The notes under the pieces are model-generated. The model searched no databases and had not been told where the DNA came from. It was given only the letters and a program-made list of their open reading frames with translations. A stretch of 64,000 nt of DNA from Burkholderiales bacterium JOSHI_001 (GTDB taxonomy: Bacteria > Pseudomonadota > Gammaproteobacteria > Burkholderiales > Burkholderiaceae_C): positions 5,002,096 through 5,066,095 of the forward strand of contig CM001438.1 in the NCBI GenBank assembly GCA_000244995.1. Direction: 5' to 3'. Position numbers and translations under genes: made by a program. Each line of letters opens with the position of its first letter. The stretch's first letter is position 1. This document shows, one piece after another, positions 16,288 to 25,776 of this stretch.

Positions 16288-17115
16288 ATGACCTTCACCA
16301 ACCAGCTGCTGGCGGCCCAGCGGCACGCTCAGTCCCTGTTGTGCGTGGGGCTGGACCCCGAACCGCAGCGCCTGCCCGAACCCTGGCGCGGCGATGCCAG
16401 CCGGCTGTTCGACTTCTGCGCTGCCATCGTGGACGCCACCAAGGACCTGGTGTGCGCCTTCAAGCCGCAGATCGCCTACTTCGCGGCCCAGCGCGCCGAA
16501 GACCAGCTGGAGCGTCTGATGGCCCACATCCGCCGCGTGGCACCCGACGTGCCCGTCATCCTGGACGCCAAGCGCGGCGACATCGGCAGCACGGCCGAGC
16601 AGTACGCCCGCGAAGCCTTCCAGCGCTACCAGGCCGATGCCGTGACGCTGTCGCCCTACATGGGCTTCGACTCCATCGAGCCCTGGCTGCGCTGGGACGG
16701 CAAGGGCCTGTTCCTGCTGTGCCGCACCTCCAACCCCGGTGGCAGCGACCTGCAGGCGCAAGTGCTGCAGGGCGGCGAAAAGCTCTACGAACGGGTGGCC
16801 CGCCTGGCCGCTGGCGAGTGGAACAAGAACGGCCAGTTGGGCCTGGTGGTGGGCGCCACCTTCCCGGACGAACTGGCGCGCGTGCGCGAACTGGCCCCCA
16901 CGCTGCCGCTGCTGGTGCCCGGGGTGGGCGCGCAGGGCGGCGACGCCGCGGCCACGGTGCGCGCCGGCTGGCGCGGCAGCGCGCTGGCCACCAGCGGCAG
17001 CATCGTCGTGAACTCGTCGCGCGCGGTGCTGTACGCGTCGGACGGGGCCGATTTCGCCAGCGCCGCCCGCGCGGCGGCCCAAGCCACCCAACGCGCCCTC
17101 GCGGCGGCCATGTAA
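16288..17115 (+). CDS. pyrF: Orotidine 5'-phosphate decarboxylase, type 2
   Basis: Decarboxylates OMP to UMP, the last step of de novo pyrimidine synthesis, in the cytoplasm. Seen: 275 residues, the length of the long (type 2) subfamily found in betaproteobacteria and actinobacteria. The opening LLCVGLDPEPQRLP and CAFKPQIAYF are conserved. The catalytic motif LDAKRGDIGSTAEQYA contains K95 with D93 and D98. LVPGVGAQGGD and a phosphate-binding NSSRAVLYAS complete the barrel. Transcribed alone or with the hybrid kinase gene that starts 12 bp after its stop. Confidence 0.95.
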   Translation: MTFTNQLLAAQRHAQSLLCVGLDPEPQRLPEPWRGDASRLFDFCAAIVDATKDLVCAFKPQIAYFAAQRAEDQLERLMAHIRRVAPDVPVILDAKRGDIGSTAEQYAREAFQRYQADAVTLSPYMGFDSIEPWLRWDGKGLFLLCRTSNPGGSDLQAQVLQGGEKLYERVARLAAGEWNKNGQLGLVVGATFPDELARVRELAPTLPLLVPGVGAQGGDAAATVRAGWRGSALATSGSIVVNSSRAVLYASDGADFASAARAAAQATQRALAAAM

Positions 17116-17127
17116 GCCTGCCGGGCC

Positions 17128-20100
17128 ATGCCCATGGCCGAAACCGCCCCCCCCACCCAACAGCCGCTGCCCTTCGACCGCCAGGCGCAGCGCGGGGTGC
17201 GCGAGCGCATCCTGCGCTACTTCTTCGGCAGCGCGGCGGCCATCTCGGCGCTGGCCGCGCTGCTGTTCTGGTTGCTGGCCACCTACATCCCGCCGCTGCC
17301 GCGCCTGGCGGTGGGGGCCTGGTTCGGCGGCATCAGCGTGGCCTCGCTGGCGGCGCTGCGGCTGCGCCCGGCCCTGCTGCAGCGCTCCATGCTGGGCGTG
17401 GCGCTGGCGGCGGTGGCCGGCATCGGGCTGGCCACGGCGGCAGCCGGCACCGGCATCGACTCGCCGTCCATCAGCTTTCTGGGGCTGATCACCTGCATGG
17501 TCTGCGCCTCGTCCACCCGGCGCATCGGCACGGTGGTGGCGCTGGCCTGCGGGGCCTTGCTCTGCGGCCTGGCGCTGGGTGAGTGGCGGGGCGCGCTGGC
17601 GGGCGGCGGCGGGCAGGTCGTGCCACTGAGCATGCGCCTGGCGATGGAGGTGCTGGCGGTGGTGGCCGGCCTGGTGGGCGGCGTGCTGATGGAGCGCATC
17701 ACCCTCAGCCACGTCGGCGCGGCGGTGGAACGAGAACAGCGCTTCCGCAGCCTGCTGGCCATTGCCGCCGACGCCTACTGGGAAACCGACGAGCAGCTGG
17801 AATTGCGCCACGCCTGGCGCCGCAGCCGCAGCGCCGGGCAGTTCGTGCCCTTGGAACTGCCCGACGGCCACCTGGCCTGGGCCCTGCCCACGCTGCAGAT
17901 GGAGTCCAACGCCCTGAAACAGGTGCGCGAGCAGATGCAGGCGCGCCGCGCCTTCCGCGAGGTGCCGGCACAGCGCCAGCTGCCCGGTGGCCGCCTGGTG
18001 CACCTGCTGACCAGCGGCGAGCCTCGCTTCGCAGCCGACGGCCAGTTCATCGGCTACTGGGGCCTGGTGCGCGACGTCACCCAGGAGGTGCTGGCACGCG
18101 AAGCCCTGGCCGAAACCGAAACCCGCTACCGCGAGCTGTTCGACCAGGTGCCCATAGCGCTGCTGGTGCACCGCGAGGGTCGCGTGCAGGCCGCCAACCC
18201 GGCGGCGGCGCGGCTGCTGGGCTTTGCCAACCCGTCCGCCATGGTGGGCGCCGACCTGCTGGCCAGCTTTGCCACCGACGGCAACCGCGACAGCGCACTG
18301 GCCCGGCTGCAGGCGCGCCCGGACCTGCTGCTGCCGGGCATGGACCCGGGCGACCCGCAGGCTGCCTTCACCCTGCAGGCGCGCACCCTGGGCGGGCGGG
18401 CACTGCTGCTGAACGCCACCGGTGTGCCGGTGGACACGCCGCAGGGCCTGGCCACGCTGTCCATGCTGCTGGACCAGACCGAGCAGCACATCGCCGAAGC
18501 CGCCACGCGGCGCTGGCAGACCCTGCTGGAACGCCTGGTGCTGGCCAGCCCCGACGCCATCACGCTGACCGACCTGGAAACCGGGCGCTACGAGATGGTG
18601 AACGCCGCCTTCCTGCGCCTGACCGGCTGGGACAGCACCCAGCAGGTGGTGGGCCACACGTCCTTTGAACTGAACATCTGGCAAAACGCCGACGAACGCC
18701 AGCAACTGCTGGGCGGCCTGGCCAAGAGCGAGGTGGTGCAGGACCTGCGCATCAGCTTCCGCAGCCGCCACGGCGACGCAGTGCCGGTGCGTCTGTCGGC
18801 CACCCGCTTCCTGATGGACGGGCGCGAGTACCTGGTGACCAACTCGCGCGAAATCGACTCCAGCGAGCGCGCGCGCCTGGAACGCGAGGCCATCCTGGAC
18901 AACGCGTCCATCGGCATCGCGCTCACCCGGCGCCAGCGCTTCATGCTGGCCAACCGCCGCTTCGAGCAGATGCTGGGCTGGCCGCCGGGCGCGCTGGTGG
19001 GCCAGCATGGCCGGGTGGCCTGGCCCAGCGACGACGAATACGCCGAGGTGGGCCGCACCGTCGGCCCCATGCTGGCGCGCGGCGAACAGGTGGAAGTGGA
19101 ACGCCGCCTGCAGCGCCAGGACGGCAGCCACTTCCTGGCGCGCATCCTGGCCAAGGCCATCGACCCCACCCGCCCGGCCGACAGCGGCACCATCTGGACC
19201 ATGGAGGACGTGACCGAGCGGCGCGCCACCGAGGCCGCGCTGGCCCGTGCGCGCGACCAGGCCGAAGCGGCCAACCGCGCCAAGAGCGCCTTCCTGGCCA
19301 ACACCAGCCACGAGATCCGCACCCCGCTGAACGGCCTGGTGGGCCTGGCCAAGCTGGCGCGCGCGCCTGAACTGGACGAAACGCGGCGGCGCCAGTACCT
19401 GGACCAGATCAGCGAAAGCGCGCAGGCGCTGTCGGCCATCATTTCCGACATCCTGGACCTGTCCAAGATCGAAGCCGGCAAGCTGGAGCTGGAGACCGTG
19501 CCATTCGACCTGCACGAGTTGCTGCAGGGCCTGCACCGCGCCTACAGCGCCCTGGCCGATGCGCGCGGCCTGCACTGCACGCTGCAGACCGAGCTGGGCC
19601 TGCCCGAACACGTGCGCGGCGACCCGCTGCGGGTGCGGCAGATCCTGTCGAACTTCCTGTCCAACGCGCTGAAGTTCACCCCCGCGGGCGGCATCCGCAT
19701 CGTGGCCCAGGCCCCCGACGACCAGGGCTTCGTGCGCTTCGAGGTGCATGACAGCGGCCCGGGCATCGACCCCGGCGTGCAGGCGCGCCTGTTCCAGCCC
19801 TTCAGCCAGGCCGACGACTCCACCACCCGCCGCTACGGCGGCACCGGGCTGGGCCTGTCCATCTGCCGCGAGCTGGCGCAGATGATGGGCGGCGAGGTCG
19901 GCGCCGACAGCCTGCCCGGCGAAGGCAGCTGCTTCTGGGTGCGGCTGCCGCTGCCCGAGGCCGACATGCAGGGCGCCGACTCCGGCTTTGCCGGCCTGGA
20001 CGCCAACCCGCTGCAGGGCGCGCGCGTGCTGATGGTGGAAGACAACGCCGTGAACATGATGATCGGCGTGGCCATGCTGGAGCAGTGGGGTGCCCAGGTC

Positions 20101-20427
20101 CGCCAGGCCAGCGACGGCGGCCAGGCGGTGGAAGAGGTGCTGCGCGCGGCGCGCGGCGAACGCCCCTTCGACATCGTGCTGATGGACCTGCAGATGCCCG
20201 GCATGGGTGGCCATGAGGCCACGCGCATGCTGCGCCGCTATTTCGACCGTCGCGCCCTGCCCATCGTGGCGCTGACCGCGGCGGCGCTGGTGTCCGAACG
20301 CGAAGCGTCGATGCAGGCCGGCATGGACGGCTTTGTCACCAAACCCATCGACGAGAAGCGCCTGCACGACACGCTGGTGCGGGTGCTCGCACAGAGGAAG
20401 CTGGCCGAACTGGACCCGCCGACCTGA
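17128..20427 (+). CDS. Membrane-bound multi-PAS hybrid sensor histidine kinase
   Basis: Seen: 1099 residues. About six hydrophobic helices (about 30-190) form a MASE-like membrane sensor. At least four PAS modules follow: near 195 ([11 protein letters not shown]), 330 ([13 protein letters not shown]), 470 ([12 protein letters not shown]) and 590 ([12 protein letters not shown]). HisKA has phospho-acceptor H728 in [11 protein letters not shown], and the HATPase has its N box (SNALKFTP), G1 (DSGPGI) and G2 (GGTGLGLSI). A C-terminal receiver has its acidic pair in MVEDN, phospho-acceptor D1020 in LMDLQMPG, and a conserved Lys in VTKPID. There is no Hpt domain, so phosphotransfer must go to a separate protein. 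No response regulator lies nearby; ligand unknown. The second Met (17134) is an alternative start. Confidence 0.9.
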   Translation: MPMAETAPPTQQPLPFDRQAQRGVRERILRYFFGSAAAISALAALLFWLLATYIPPLPRLAVGAWFGGISVASLAALRLRPALLQRSMLGVALAAVAGIGLATAAAGTGIDSPSISFLGLITCMVCASSTRRIGTVVALACGALLCGLALGEWRGALAGGGGQVVPLSMRLAMEVLAVVAGLVGGVLMERITLSHVGAAVEREQRFRSLLAIAADAYWETDEQLELRHAWRRSRSAGQFVPLELPDGHLAWALPTLQMESNALKQVREQMQARRAFREVPAQRQLPGGRLVHLLTSGEPRFAADGQFIGYWGLVRDVTQEVLAREALAETETRYRELFDQVPIALLVHREGRVQAANPAAARLLGFANPSAMVGADLLASFATDGNRDSALARLQARPDLLLPGMDPGDPQAAFTLQARTLGGRALLLNATGVPVDTPQGLATLSMLLDQTEQHIAEAATRRWQTLLERLVLASPDAITLTDLETGRYEMVNAAFLRLTGWDSTQQVVGHTSFELNIWQNADERQQLLGGLAKSEVVQDLRISFRSRHGDAVPVRLSATRFLMDGREYLVTNSREIDSSERARLEREAILDNASIGIALTRRQRFMLANRRFEQMLGWPPGALVGQHGRVAWPSDDEYAEVGRTVGPMLARGEQVEVERRLQRQDGSHFLARILAKAIDPTRPADSGTIWTMEDVTERRATEAALARARDQAEAANRAKSAFLANTSHEIRTPLNGLVGLAKLARAPELDETRRRQYLDQISESAQALSAIISDILDLSKIEAGKLELETVPFDLHELLQGLHRAYSALADARGLHCTLQTELGLPEHVRGDPLRVRQILSNFLSNALKFTPAGGIRIVAQAPDDQGFVRFEVHDSGPGIDPGVQARLFQPFSQADDSTTRRYGGTGLGLSICRELAQMMGGEVGADSLPGEGSCFWVRLPLPEADMQGADSGFAGLDANPLQGARVLMVEDNAVNMMIGVAMLEQWGAQVRQASDGGQAVEEVLRAARGERPFDIVLMDLQMPGMGGHEATRMLRRYFDRRALPIVALTAAALVSEREASMQAGMDGFVTKPIDEKRLHDTLVRVLAQRKLAELDPPT

Positions 20428-20841
20428 TCAGCGGGCGTACAACTGGTCCAGCGACGCGAAGCCCTTCACCTCGATCGGGTTGCCACTGGGGTCGCGGAAA
20501 AACATGGTCCATTGCTCACCGCTCTGGCCGGCGAAACGGCATTGCGGCTCCATCACGAAGGCCAGGCCGCGCTCGCGCAGGCGTGCGGCCAGCGCCTGCC
20601 AGTCGGGCAGCGCCAGCACCAGGCCCAGGTGCGGCATGGGCACCCAGTGCTCGCCCACGCGGCCGGTGTTGGTGGTGGCAAAGGGCGTGCCCAGGTGCAG
20701 CGAAAGCTGGTGGCCGAAGAAGTCGAAATCCACCCAGGTGTCGGTGCTGCGGCCTTCGGCACAGCCCAGCACGCCGCCGTAGAAATCACGCGCGGCCCGC
20801 AGGTCGCTCACGTGGTAGGCCAGGTGAAAGAGACTTCGCAT
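20428..20841 (-). CDS. VOC-family (glyoxalase/dioxygenase-like) protein
   Basis: Seen: 137 residues from the ATG at 20841, one vicinal oxygen chelate module of two beta-alpha-beta-beta-beta units. It opens with FHLAYHVSDLRAARDFYGGVLGC and ends with FFRDPSGNPIEVKGF; H in LAYHV, H in SLHLG and E in PIEVK could form the metal site. Related proteins are annotated as VOC proteins of unknown substrate. The stop is immediately adjacent to that of the convergent hybrid kinase, with no bases between. Divergent from the GumN-like gene. Longer upstream readings are Ala/Arg-rich shadow and were not used. Confidence 0.82.
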   Translation of the reverse strand: MRSLFHLAYHVSDLRAARDFYGGVLGCAEGRSTDTWVDFDFFGHQLSLHLGTPFATTNTGRVGEHWVPMPHLGLVLALPDWQALAARLRERGLAFVMEPQCRFAGQSGEQWTMFFRDPSGNPIEVKGFASLDQLYAR

Positions 20842-20866
20842 GGTGCTTGGCGTGGACAATGCCCGG

Positions 20867-21931
20867 ATGCTGCAGCCCCGCATCCTAAGCGCCCTGGCGC
20901 GCGCCCCACGCCCGGCCCGGTGGGCCGCCCGATGGGCCCTGGCCCTGGCCCTGCCCCTGCTGCTGGCCCTGCCGCCCTGGCAGGCCGGCGTGGCGGCCGA
21001 GGCCGCGGCCGCGCCGGCGCCCGCGCTGGACCCGGCCGCCGCGCGGCCGTCCTGCCCGCCGCCGCCGGCCATGCCCACGCCCGAACAGATGGCGGCGGCG
21101 CAACGCGACGCACGCGACCACGGGCTGCTGTGGCGCATCCGCCGCGGCGGACACGATTCCTACCTGTACGGCACGCTGCATGTGGGCAAGCTGGACTGGA
21201 GCATGCCCGGCCCGAAGCTGGCGGCTGCCGTCCGCGCCACCGACACGCTGGCGCTGGAACTGGACATCACCGACGCGTCGCTGATGCAGGCCCTGATGAT
21301 CTCCAGCGACGAACGCCCCGCCCCGCCCCTGCCGGAAGCGCTGGCACAACGACTGGCCCGGCAGCGTGCGGCCGCCTGCGTGCCCGACGGCGGGCTGGAC
21401 CGCCTGCACCCGCTGCTGCAGAGCATGAGCCTGGCGGTGCTGGCCGCGCGCTGGGAAGGGCTGGACCCGGCCTACGCGCAGGAACTGGTGCTGGCTGGCG
21501 CGGCCCACACGCTGCGCCGGCCCATCGTGTCACTGGAAACCGTGCAAACGCAGCGAGACGCGCTGATCCCGCGCGAACCCGAAGCGGTGCTCAAGGCCCT
21601 GGAGGACGCGCTCACGCAACTGGAAAACCTGCGCGCGCGCGCCACCATCCGCCGCCTGAGCCTGGCCTGGGCGCAAAGCGACCTGGCCGACCTGGAGCGC
21701 TACCCCCAGTGGTGCGACTGCACCAACACCGAAAGCGACCGGGCCATGATGCGCAGGTTGCTGGACGACCGCAACACCGGCCTGGCCGAACGCATCGACG
21801 CGATGCACGGCCAGGGCCAGCGCGTGCTGGCCGCCGTGGGTGCGCTGCACATGGTGGGCCCCAAGGGCCTGCCGGCCCTGCTGCAGCAACGCGGCTACCA
21901 GGTCCAGCGCCTGCTGCCGGCCCAGAACTGA
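20867..21931 (+). CDS. TraB/GumN-family protein, exported
   Basis: Seen: 354 residues from the ATG at 20867. An Arg-rich start and a strong hydrophobic core (ALALALPLLLALPPW) form a signal peptide. The family signatures are YLYGTLHVGK near the start of the mature domain and VGALHMVGPKGLPALLQQRGYQV at the end. The family includes proteins with a Tiki-like fold that may be metalloproteases, and GumN of xanthan clusters; the role is generally unknown. Upstream ATG at 20840 would add nine residues inside the VOC start; I prefer 20867 because GACAAT lies 6 nt before it, in the same geometry as other leaderless starts here. Confidence 0.8.
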   Translation: MLQPRILSALARAPRPARWAARWALALALPLLLALPPWQAGVAAEAAAAPAPALDPAAARPSCPPPPAMPTPEQMAAAQRDARDHGLLWRIRRGGHDSYLYGTLHVGKLDWSMPGPKLAAAVRATDTLALELDITDASLMQALMISSDERPAPPLPEALAQRLARQRAAACVPDGGLDRLHPLLQSMSLAVLAARWEGLDPAYAQELVLAGAAHTLRRPIVSLETVQTQRDALIPREPEAVLKALEDALTQLENLRARATIRRLSLAWAQSDLADLERYPQWCDCTNTESDRAMMRRLLDDRNTGLAERIDAMHGQGQRVLAAVGALHMVGPKGLPALLQQRGYQVQRLLPAQN

Positions 21932-21999
21932 CCGCCACCCCAGGCGCCGGCCCGCGGCCGGCCGGGCCGTGCCCGGGTGACAGCCCGCCCGCACACAGC

Positions 22000-22005
22000 T
22001 AGGAT
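22000..22005 (+). promoter_or_regulatory. Putative -10 box of phaM
   Basis: TAGGAT, leaving a 33-nt leader to the ATG at 22039. No clear -35 hexamer. Confidence 0.3.
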
Positions 22006-22038
22006 GGCCCGCACCGTCAACCCGCCCCCACCCACGCC

Positions 22039-22749
22039 ATGTCCGATGCCACCTCCTTTGCCAAGCTTGTGCCCGGTTTCGATTTCCTGCAGGGCCTGGT
22101 CAAGAACGCCGGCGCCGCGCTGCCCAGCGTGGGCCAGTGGATCGCCCCGACGCTGAACCCGGAAGAGCTGGAAAAGCGCATCGAGGAACTGCGCACCGTG
22201 CAGTTCTGGCTGGAGCAGAACGCGCGCATGCTGGGGGCCACCATCCAGGCGCTGGAGGTGCAGCGCATGACGCTGTCCACGCTGAAGACCATGAACGTGT
22301 CCATGGGCGAGTTGCGTGACTCGCTCACCCTGCGCGTGCCCGAGAAGGCCGCCGCGGCGTCGGAACCCGAGGTCGAAACCGACGTGGAGGACGACGACGA
22401 ACCCGCGCCCGCCCCGGCCCCGGCGCGCAAGAAGCCAGCGGCCAAGAAGGCCGCCCCGGCCGGCAGCGACACCGCCCTGCCGGCGGGTGTGGTGGACCCC
22501 ATGCAGTGGTGGGGCGCGCTCACCAAGCAGTTCACCCAGTTGGCCGCGGGCGCCATGAAGGACGGCGCCACCGACGCCGCCCGCAACCTGGCCGGCGCCA
22601 TGGTGAAGCAAAGCTTCGACGCCGCCGGTGAAACCCTGAAGAAGGCCGCTGCCGTGCCTGGCGCGGTGGCCAAGACCGCCGCCGGTGTGGCCCGCGGCGC
22701 CGCCAAGACCGGCAGCCGCGCGCGAAAGACCGTCCGCAAGAGCCGCTGA
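22039..22749 (+). CDS. phaM: PhaM-family polyhydroxybutyrate granule regulatory protein
   Basis: PhaM activates PHB synthase PhaC and tethers granules to the nucleoid in Ralstonia/Cupriavidus. Seen: 236 residues. The N-terminal 90 residues match the PhaM family pattern: PGFDFLQGLVKNAG, VGQWIAPTLNPEELEKRIEELRTVQFWLEQN, IQALEVQRMTLSTLK. An acidic stretch (VETDVEDDDE) is followed by an Ala/Lys/Pro-rich histone-like segment (RKKPAAKKAA), and the C-terminus is an Ala/Lys/Arg-rich tail (GSRARKTVRKSR); these are the expected DNA-binding parts. No phaC, phaA or phaB is in this window. ATG at 22039 is the only sensible start. Confidence 0.8.
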   Translation: MSDATSFAKLVPGFDFLQGLVKNAGAALPSVGQWIAPTLNPEELEKRIEELRTVQFWLEQNARMLGATIQALEVQRMTLSTLKTMNVSMGELRDSLTLRVPEKAAAASEPEVETDVEDDDEPAPAPAPARKKPAAKKAAPAGSDTALPAGVVDPMQWWGALTKQFTQLAAGAMKDGATDAARNLAGAMVKQSFDAAGETLKKAAAVPGAVAKTAAGVARGAAKTGSRARKTVRKSR

Positions 22750-22772
22750 GCGTCGGCACCGCAGCCCGGGCC

Positions 22773-23978
22773 ATGTCCGCCTTCCTCACCGGCCACGCCA
22801 CCCACCCGGACTGGCGCATGGCGCTGGCCCTGGCGGCGGCGCAACTGGGCGCCCAGATCGCTGCGCGCAGCCGGTCCCAGGGCGCCCCCTGGCAGCCCAC
22901 CCTGGGCTGGCTGTACTTCACCGACCACCACGCCGACGAGGCCGGCGCGCTGCTGGCCGATGCCCAGGTCCGCTGGCCCGGCCTGGCCCTGGTGGGCAGC
23001 GTGGGCGTGGGCGTGATGGCCGACGGCGTGGAGTACTTCGACGAGCCGGCACTCGCGCTGATGCTGTGCGCCCTGCCGCGCTCGGACTTCCGGCTCTTCA
23101 ATGGCCGCCTGCCGCTGCTGCCCGGCCCGCTGTTCGACCCCTGGACCGCCCAGGTGCACGCCGACCCGTCCACGCCCGACCTGGGCGAACTCATCACCGA
23201 AGCGGCCCAGCGCACCGGCAGCCACTACCTGTTCGGCGGGCTGGCCAGCGCGCGCACCCGCACCGTGCTGCTGGCCGACGGTGTCTTCGAAGGGGGCCTG
23301 GCCGGCGTGGCCTTCGGGCCCGAGGTGGGCCTGGTCTCGCGCGTCACCCAGGGCTGCCAGCCGGTGGGCCCGGCGCGGCGCGTCACCGCGGCCCACCGCA
23401 ACGTGATCGAAACCCTGGACGGCGAACATGCGCTGGGCCGCATGCTGGCCGATCTGGGCATCGCCGCCCACGGCCCCACCCTGCCCGCCCAGCGCCTGGC
23501 CGGCACCCTGGTGGGCCTGACCCACCCCAACGACAGCGCGCTGGCGCGCGGCGGCCAGTTCGGCGCCGACACCCGCGTGCGCCACCTGGTGGGCGTGGAC
23601 CCCGCGCGGCAGGCCATCGCCATCGCCGACCATGTGGACGTGGGCTCGCAGCTCACCTTCTGCCGCCGCGACGCGCAGGCCGCGCGGCGCGACCTGGTGC
23701 GCATCTGCACCGAAATCCGCGACGAGGTGGAAACCGGCGAACACGTCACCACCGAAACCGCCGAACCCACGCCTTCGCCGCGCATGGCCGGCGCCATCTA
23801 CATCAGCTGCACCGGCCGCGGCGGGCCGCACTTCGGCAGCGCGTCGGCCGAAGCACAGACCGTGCGCCATGCCCTGGGCGACGTGCCCTTCGTCGGCTTC
23901 TTCGCAGCGGGCGAAGTGGCCCGGCACCACCTCTACGGCTACACCGGGGTGTTGACGGTGTTCCTCAACCCGGCCTGA
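22773..23978 (+). CDS. FIST N/C-domain sensory protein
   Basis: Seen: 401 residues. The FIST N domain (about 25-195) shows the usual GWLYFTDHHADEAGALLADAQVRWPGLALVGSVGVGV-type layout of a predicted small-ligand sensor, and VGPARRVTAA leads into FIST C (about 225-390) with ISCTGRGGPHFG and a final GEVARHHLYGYTGVLTVF. FIST proteins are soluble sensory modules thought to bind amino-acid-like ligands, often linked to chemotaxis or cyclic-di-GMP signalling. It has no fused output domain. It may work with the hybrid kinase or HD-GYP protein nearby, but nothing in the sequence links them. It follows phaM by 23 bp on the same strand. Confidence 0.85.
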   Translation: MSAFLTGHATHPDWRMALALAAAQLGAQIAARSRSQGAPWQPTLGWLYFTDHHADEAGALLADAQVRWPGLALVGSVGVGVMADGVEYFDEPALALMLCALPRSDFRLFNGRLPLLPGPLFDPWTAQVHADPSTPDLGELITEAAQRTGSHYLFGGLASARTRTVLLADGVFEGGLAGVAFGPEVGLVSRVTQGCQPVGPARRVTAAHRNVIETLDGEHALGRMLADLGIAAHGPTLPAQRLAGTLVGLTHPNDSALARGGQFGADTRVRHLVGVDPARQAIAIADHVDVGSQLTFCRRDAQAARRDLVRICTEIRDEVETGEHVTTETAEPTPSPRMAGAIYISCTGRGGPHFGSASAEAQTVRHALGDVPFVGFFAAGEVARHHLYGYTGVLTVFLNPA

Positions 23979-24000
23979 GGCCGGCCCCCGGCCTCAGGCC
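23972..24000. terminator. Bidirectional stem-loop at convergent stops
   Basis: A perfect 13-bp inverted repeat (arms 23972-23984 and 23988-24000, loop CCC) contains the TGA of the FIST gene in one arm and the TGA of the opposite hydrolase in the other. The stem is very GC-rich; no T-run follows. It probably limits read-through in both directions. Confidence 0.55.
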
Positions 24001-24794
24001 TGCAGCCAGGCCAGCACCGCGCGGTTGAATTCGTCCGGCGCGTCGCGCATCACCCAGTGCCCGGTGCGCAGCGCCAGCACCTGGTTGCCCGGGCTGGCCG
24101 CCAGCCGCTCGGCCCAGGCCTGGGAATGGAAGAGGAAGGGCTTCTTGCTGCCGTAGAGGAACAGCACCGGGCAACTGAACTTCAGCGGCAGCTTCTTCCT
24201 GTAGCCGCCGTGCGCGCCGAACCAGGTGATGAAGTAGGGGTAGTTCATCTGCGCGCTGATGCTCGCCTGCGGGCTGCGGCACTTCACCGCGCGCGCCATG
24301 AAGCGGGTCATGCGGTCGCCCAGCGCTGGCGCGACGGCGCCCACGCCCCAGGCCAGCGCCAGGAACAGCTGGTAGCCCAGCACGAAGGCCTTGGCCCGGC
24401 CCGGCAGCGCGGCGGCATGCGCGCCCGAACCGGCATCGCCCACGTCCACCGCCACGATGCGCGCCACGCGCTGCGGGTGGCGCAGCGCGTATTCGCAGCC
24501 GAACACGCAGCCCCAGTCGTGGACCATCAGCAGCACCGGCGCGTCGGGGCTGGCCGCGTCCACCACCCGGGCGATGAAGGCCACCACCTCGTCGAGCGAA
24601 AAGGCCCGGCGCGGCAAGCGGGCGTCAAAGCCCGGCAGCGTGAAGCGCACACAGCGGTAGTGCGGCGCCAGCGCGTCCACCTGCGCGTCCCACAGCACCC
24701 GGGTGTCGGGCCAGCCGTGCACCATGACGACGGTCTGCGCGCCCTGGCCGCTGGTGTGGACCTCGATGCCGTCGAGCGTGGTGATGCGGTTCAT
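23994..24794 (-). CDS. Alpha/beta-fold hydrolase (epoxide hydrolase/haloalkane dehalogenase-like)
   Basis: Seen: 266 residues from the ATG at 24794. The fold starts with a MVHGWPDTRVLWD oxyanion region. The nucleophile position, LMVHDWGCVFG, carries an aspartate (HDWG), which is the dehalogenase/epoxide hydrolase pattern rather than serine. A late RTGHWVMRDAPDEF supplies the catalytic His, and LYGSKKPF lies near the third residue. Hence an epoxide hydrolase or dehalogenase-like reaction is likely; substrate unknown. The ORF can be read to 25088, but that extension lacks hydrolase features and overlaps the divergent LysR gene. Confidence 0.82.
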   Translation of the reverse strand: MNRITTLDGIEVHTSGQGAQTVVMVHGWPDTRVLWDAQVDALAPHYRCVRFTLPGFDARLPRRAFSLDEVVAFIARVVDAASPDAPVLLMVHDWGCVFGCEYALRHPQRVARIVAVDVGDAGSGAHAAALPGRAKAFVLGYQLFLALAWGVGAVAPALGDRMTRFMARAVKCRSPQASISAQMNYPYFITWFGAHGGYRKKLPLKFSCPVLFLYGSKKPFLFHSQAWAERLAASPGNQVLALRTGHWVMRDAPDEFNRAVLAWLQA

Positions 24795-24888
24795 GCGCCG
24801 TCCTGTTGAATCGGATGTGTCCGGGTTTATAGCCCTGCGCCGGCCCCAAACGCAGGGGGTCTTGCTACAGTGGCCCACGCCCCCCGCC

Positions 24889-25776
24889 ATGAAACCGGCC
24901 CGCATCCCGCCCATCCAATGCCTGCAGGCCTTCGAGGCCCTGGCGCGTCTGCGCAGTGTCAGCCTGGCAGGGGAAGAACTCAACGTCACCGCCAGCGCGG
25001 TGAGCCACCGCATCCGCCAGCTGGAATCCCAAACCGGCCTGACGGTCTTTGCCCGCAGCGACTTCAGCCTCACCCCCGCGGGCAACACCTACCTGGCGCA
25101 GGTGCGCATCGCCCTGGACGCCCTGCAGCGCTTGCCGCTGCCGGTTACGGCCAGCCCGGCGCCCGCGCGCATCCGGCTGGCCACCACGCCCACCTTCTCG
25201 CGCCAGGTGCTGCTGCCGCGGCTGGCGCTGTTCCGCCATGCCTACCCGGACGTGGAACTGGTGCTGCAGGTGGCCATTCCGCTGCTGAACGTGAAAGCCG
25301 AAGAGGCCGACCTGGAAATCCGTTTCGGCACCGGCCCCTACCCGGGCGTGGAACAGGTGCGGCTGCTCAGCGACGAGGTCAGCCCGGTGTGCAGCGTGGA
25401 CTACCTGAACGAGGCCGGGCCCTTCGACGGCTTCGCCGATGCGGCATCGATCGCCCGCGCGCGGCTCATCCGCAGCCCGCTGGAGCCCTGGAGCACCTGG
25501 TTCCAGGCCTGGGGCCTGGCCCTGCCCGAACCCAGCGGCGGCGCGCAGTTCAACGACGTGGGGCTGATGTGCGACGCCGCGGCGGCGGGCTTTGGCGTCA
25601 CGCTGATGCGGCTGAAGCTGGGCGCGGCCTGGCTGGACGACGGCCGCCTGGTGAGGCTGTCCACGCGCAGCGTGCCGTCACCGCACCACCACTTCCTGTG
25701 CTGGAAGCCTGGCGCCCTGCAGCGCTGGGAAAACGCGGCCTTCGTGGAATGGCTGACGCAGTCCTTGGCCGCTTGA
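24889..25776 (+). CDS. LysR-family transcriptional regulator (GcvA-like)
   Basis: Seen: 295 residues from the ATG at 24889. The N-terminal winged HTH (about 5-65) reads LQAFEALARLRSVSLAGEELNVTASAVSHRIRQLE, a GcvA/AmpR-type helix-turn-helix. The co-inducer domain follows from about 90 (RIRLATTPTFSRQVLLPRLALF). It lies 240 bp upstream of the permease-oxidoreductase operon on the same strand and divergent from the hydrolase (94 bp between starts). Either could be its target. A TACAGT -10-like box is at 24865-24870. Effector unknown. Confidence 0.85.
   Translation: MKPARIPPIQCLQAFEALARLRSVSLAGEELNVTASAVSHRIRQLESQTGLTVFARSDFSLTPAGNTYLAQVRIALDALQRLPLPVTASPAPARIRLATTPTFSRQVLLPRLALFRHAYPDVELVLQVAIPLLNVKAEEADLEIRFGTGPYPGVEQVRLLSDEVSPVCSVDYLNEAGPFDGFADAASIARARLIRSPLEPWSTWFQAWGLALPEPSGGAQFNDVGLMCDAAAAGFGVTLMRLKLGAAWLDDGRLVRLSTRSVPSPHHHFLCWKPGALQRWENAAFVEWLTQSLAA

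Noticed and set aside
15058-20367. A 1769-codon open frame on the minus strand, and similar very long frames at 42247-45138 and 57255-59540
   Set aside because: They lie opposite genes with full sets of motifs (pyrF and hybrid kinase, RND pump, glpR/glpK). Their predicted proteins are low-complexity Ala/Gln/His/Arg. Such frames are an effect of high GC at codon position three.
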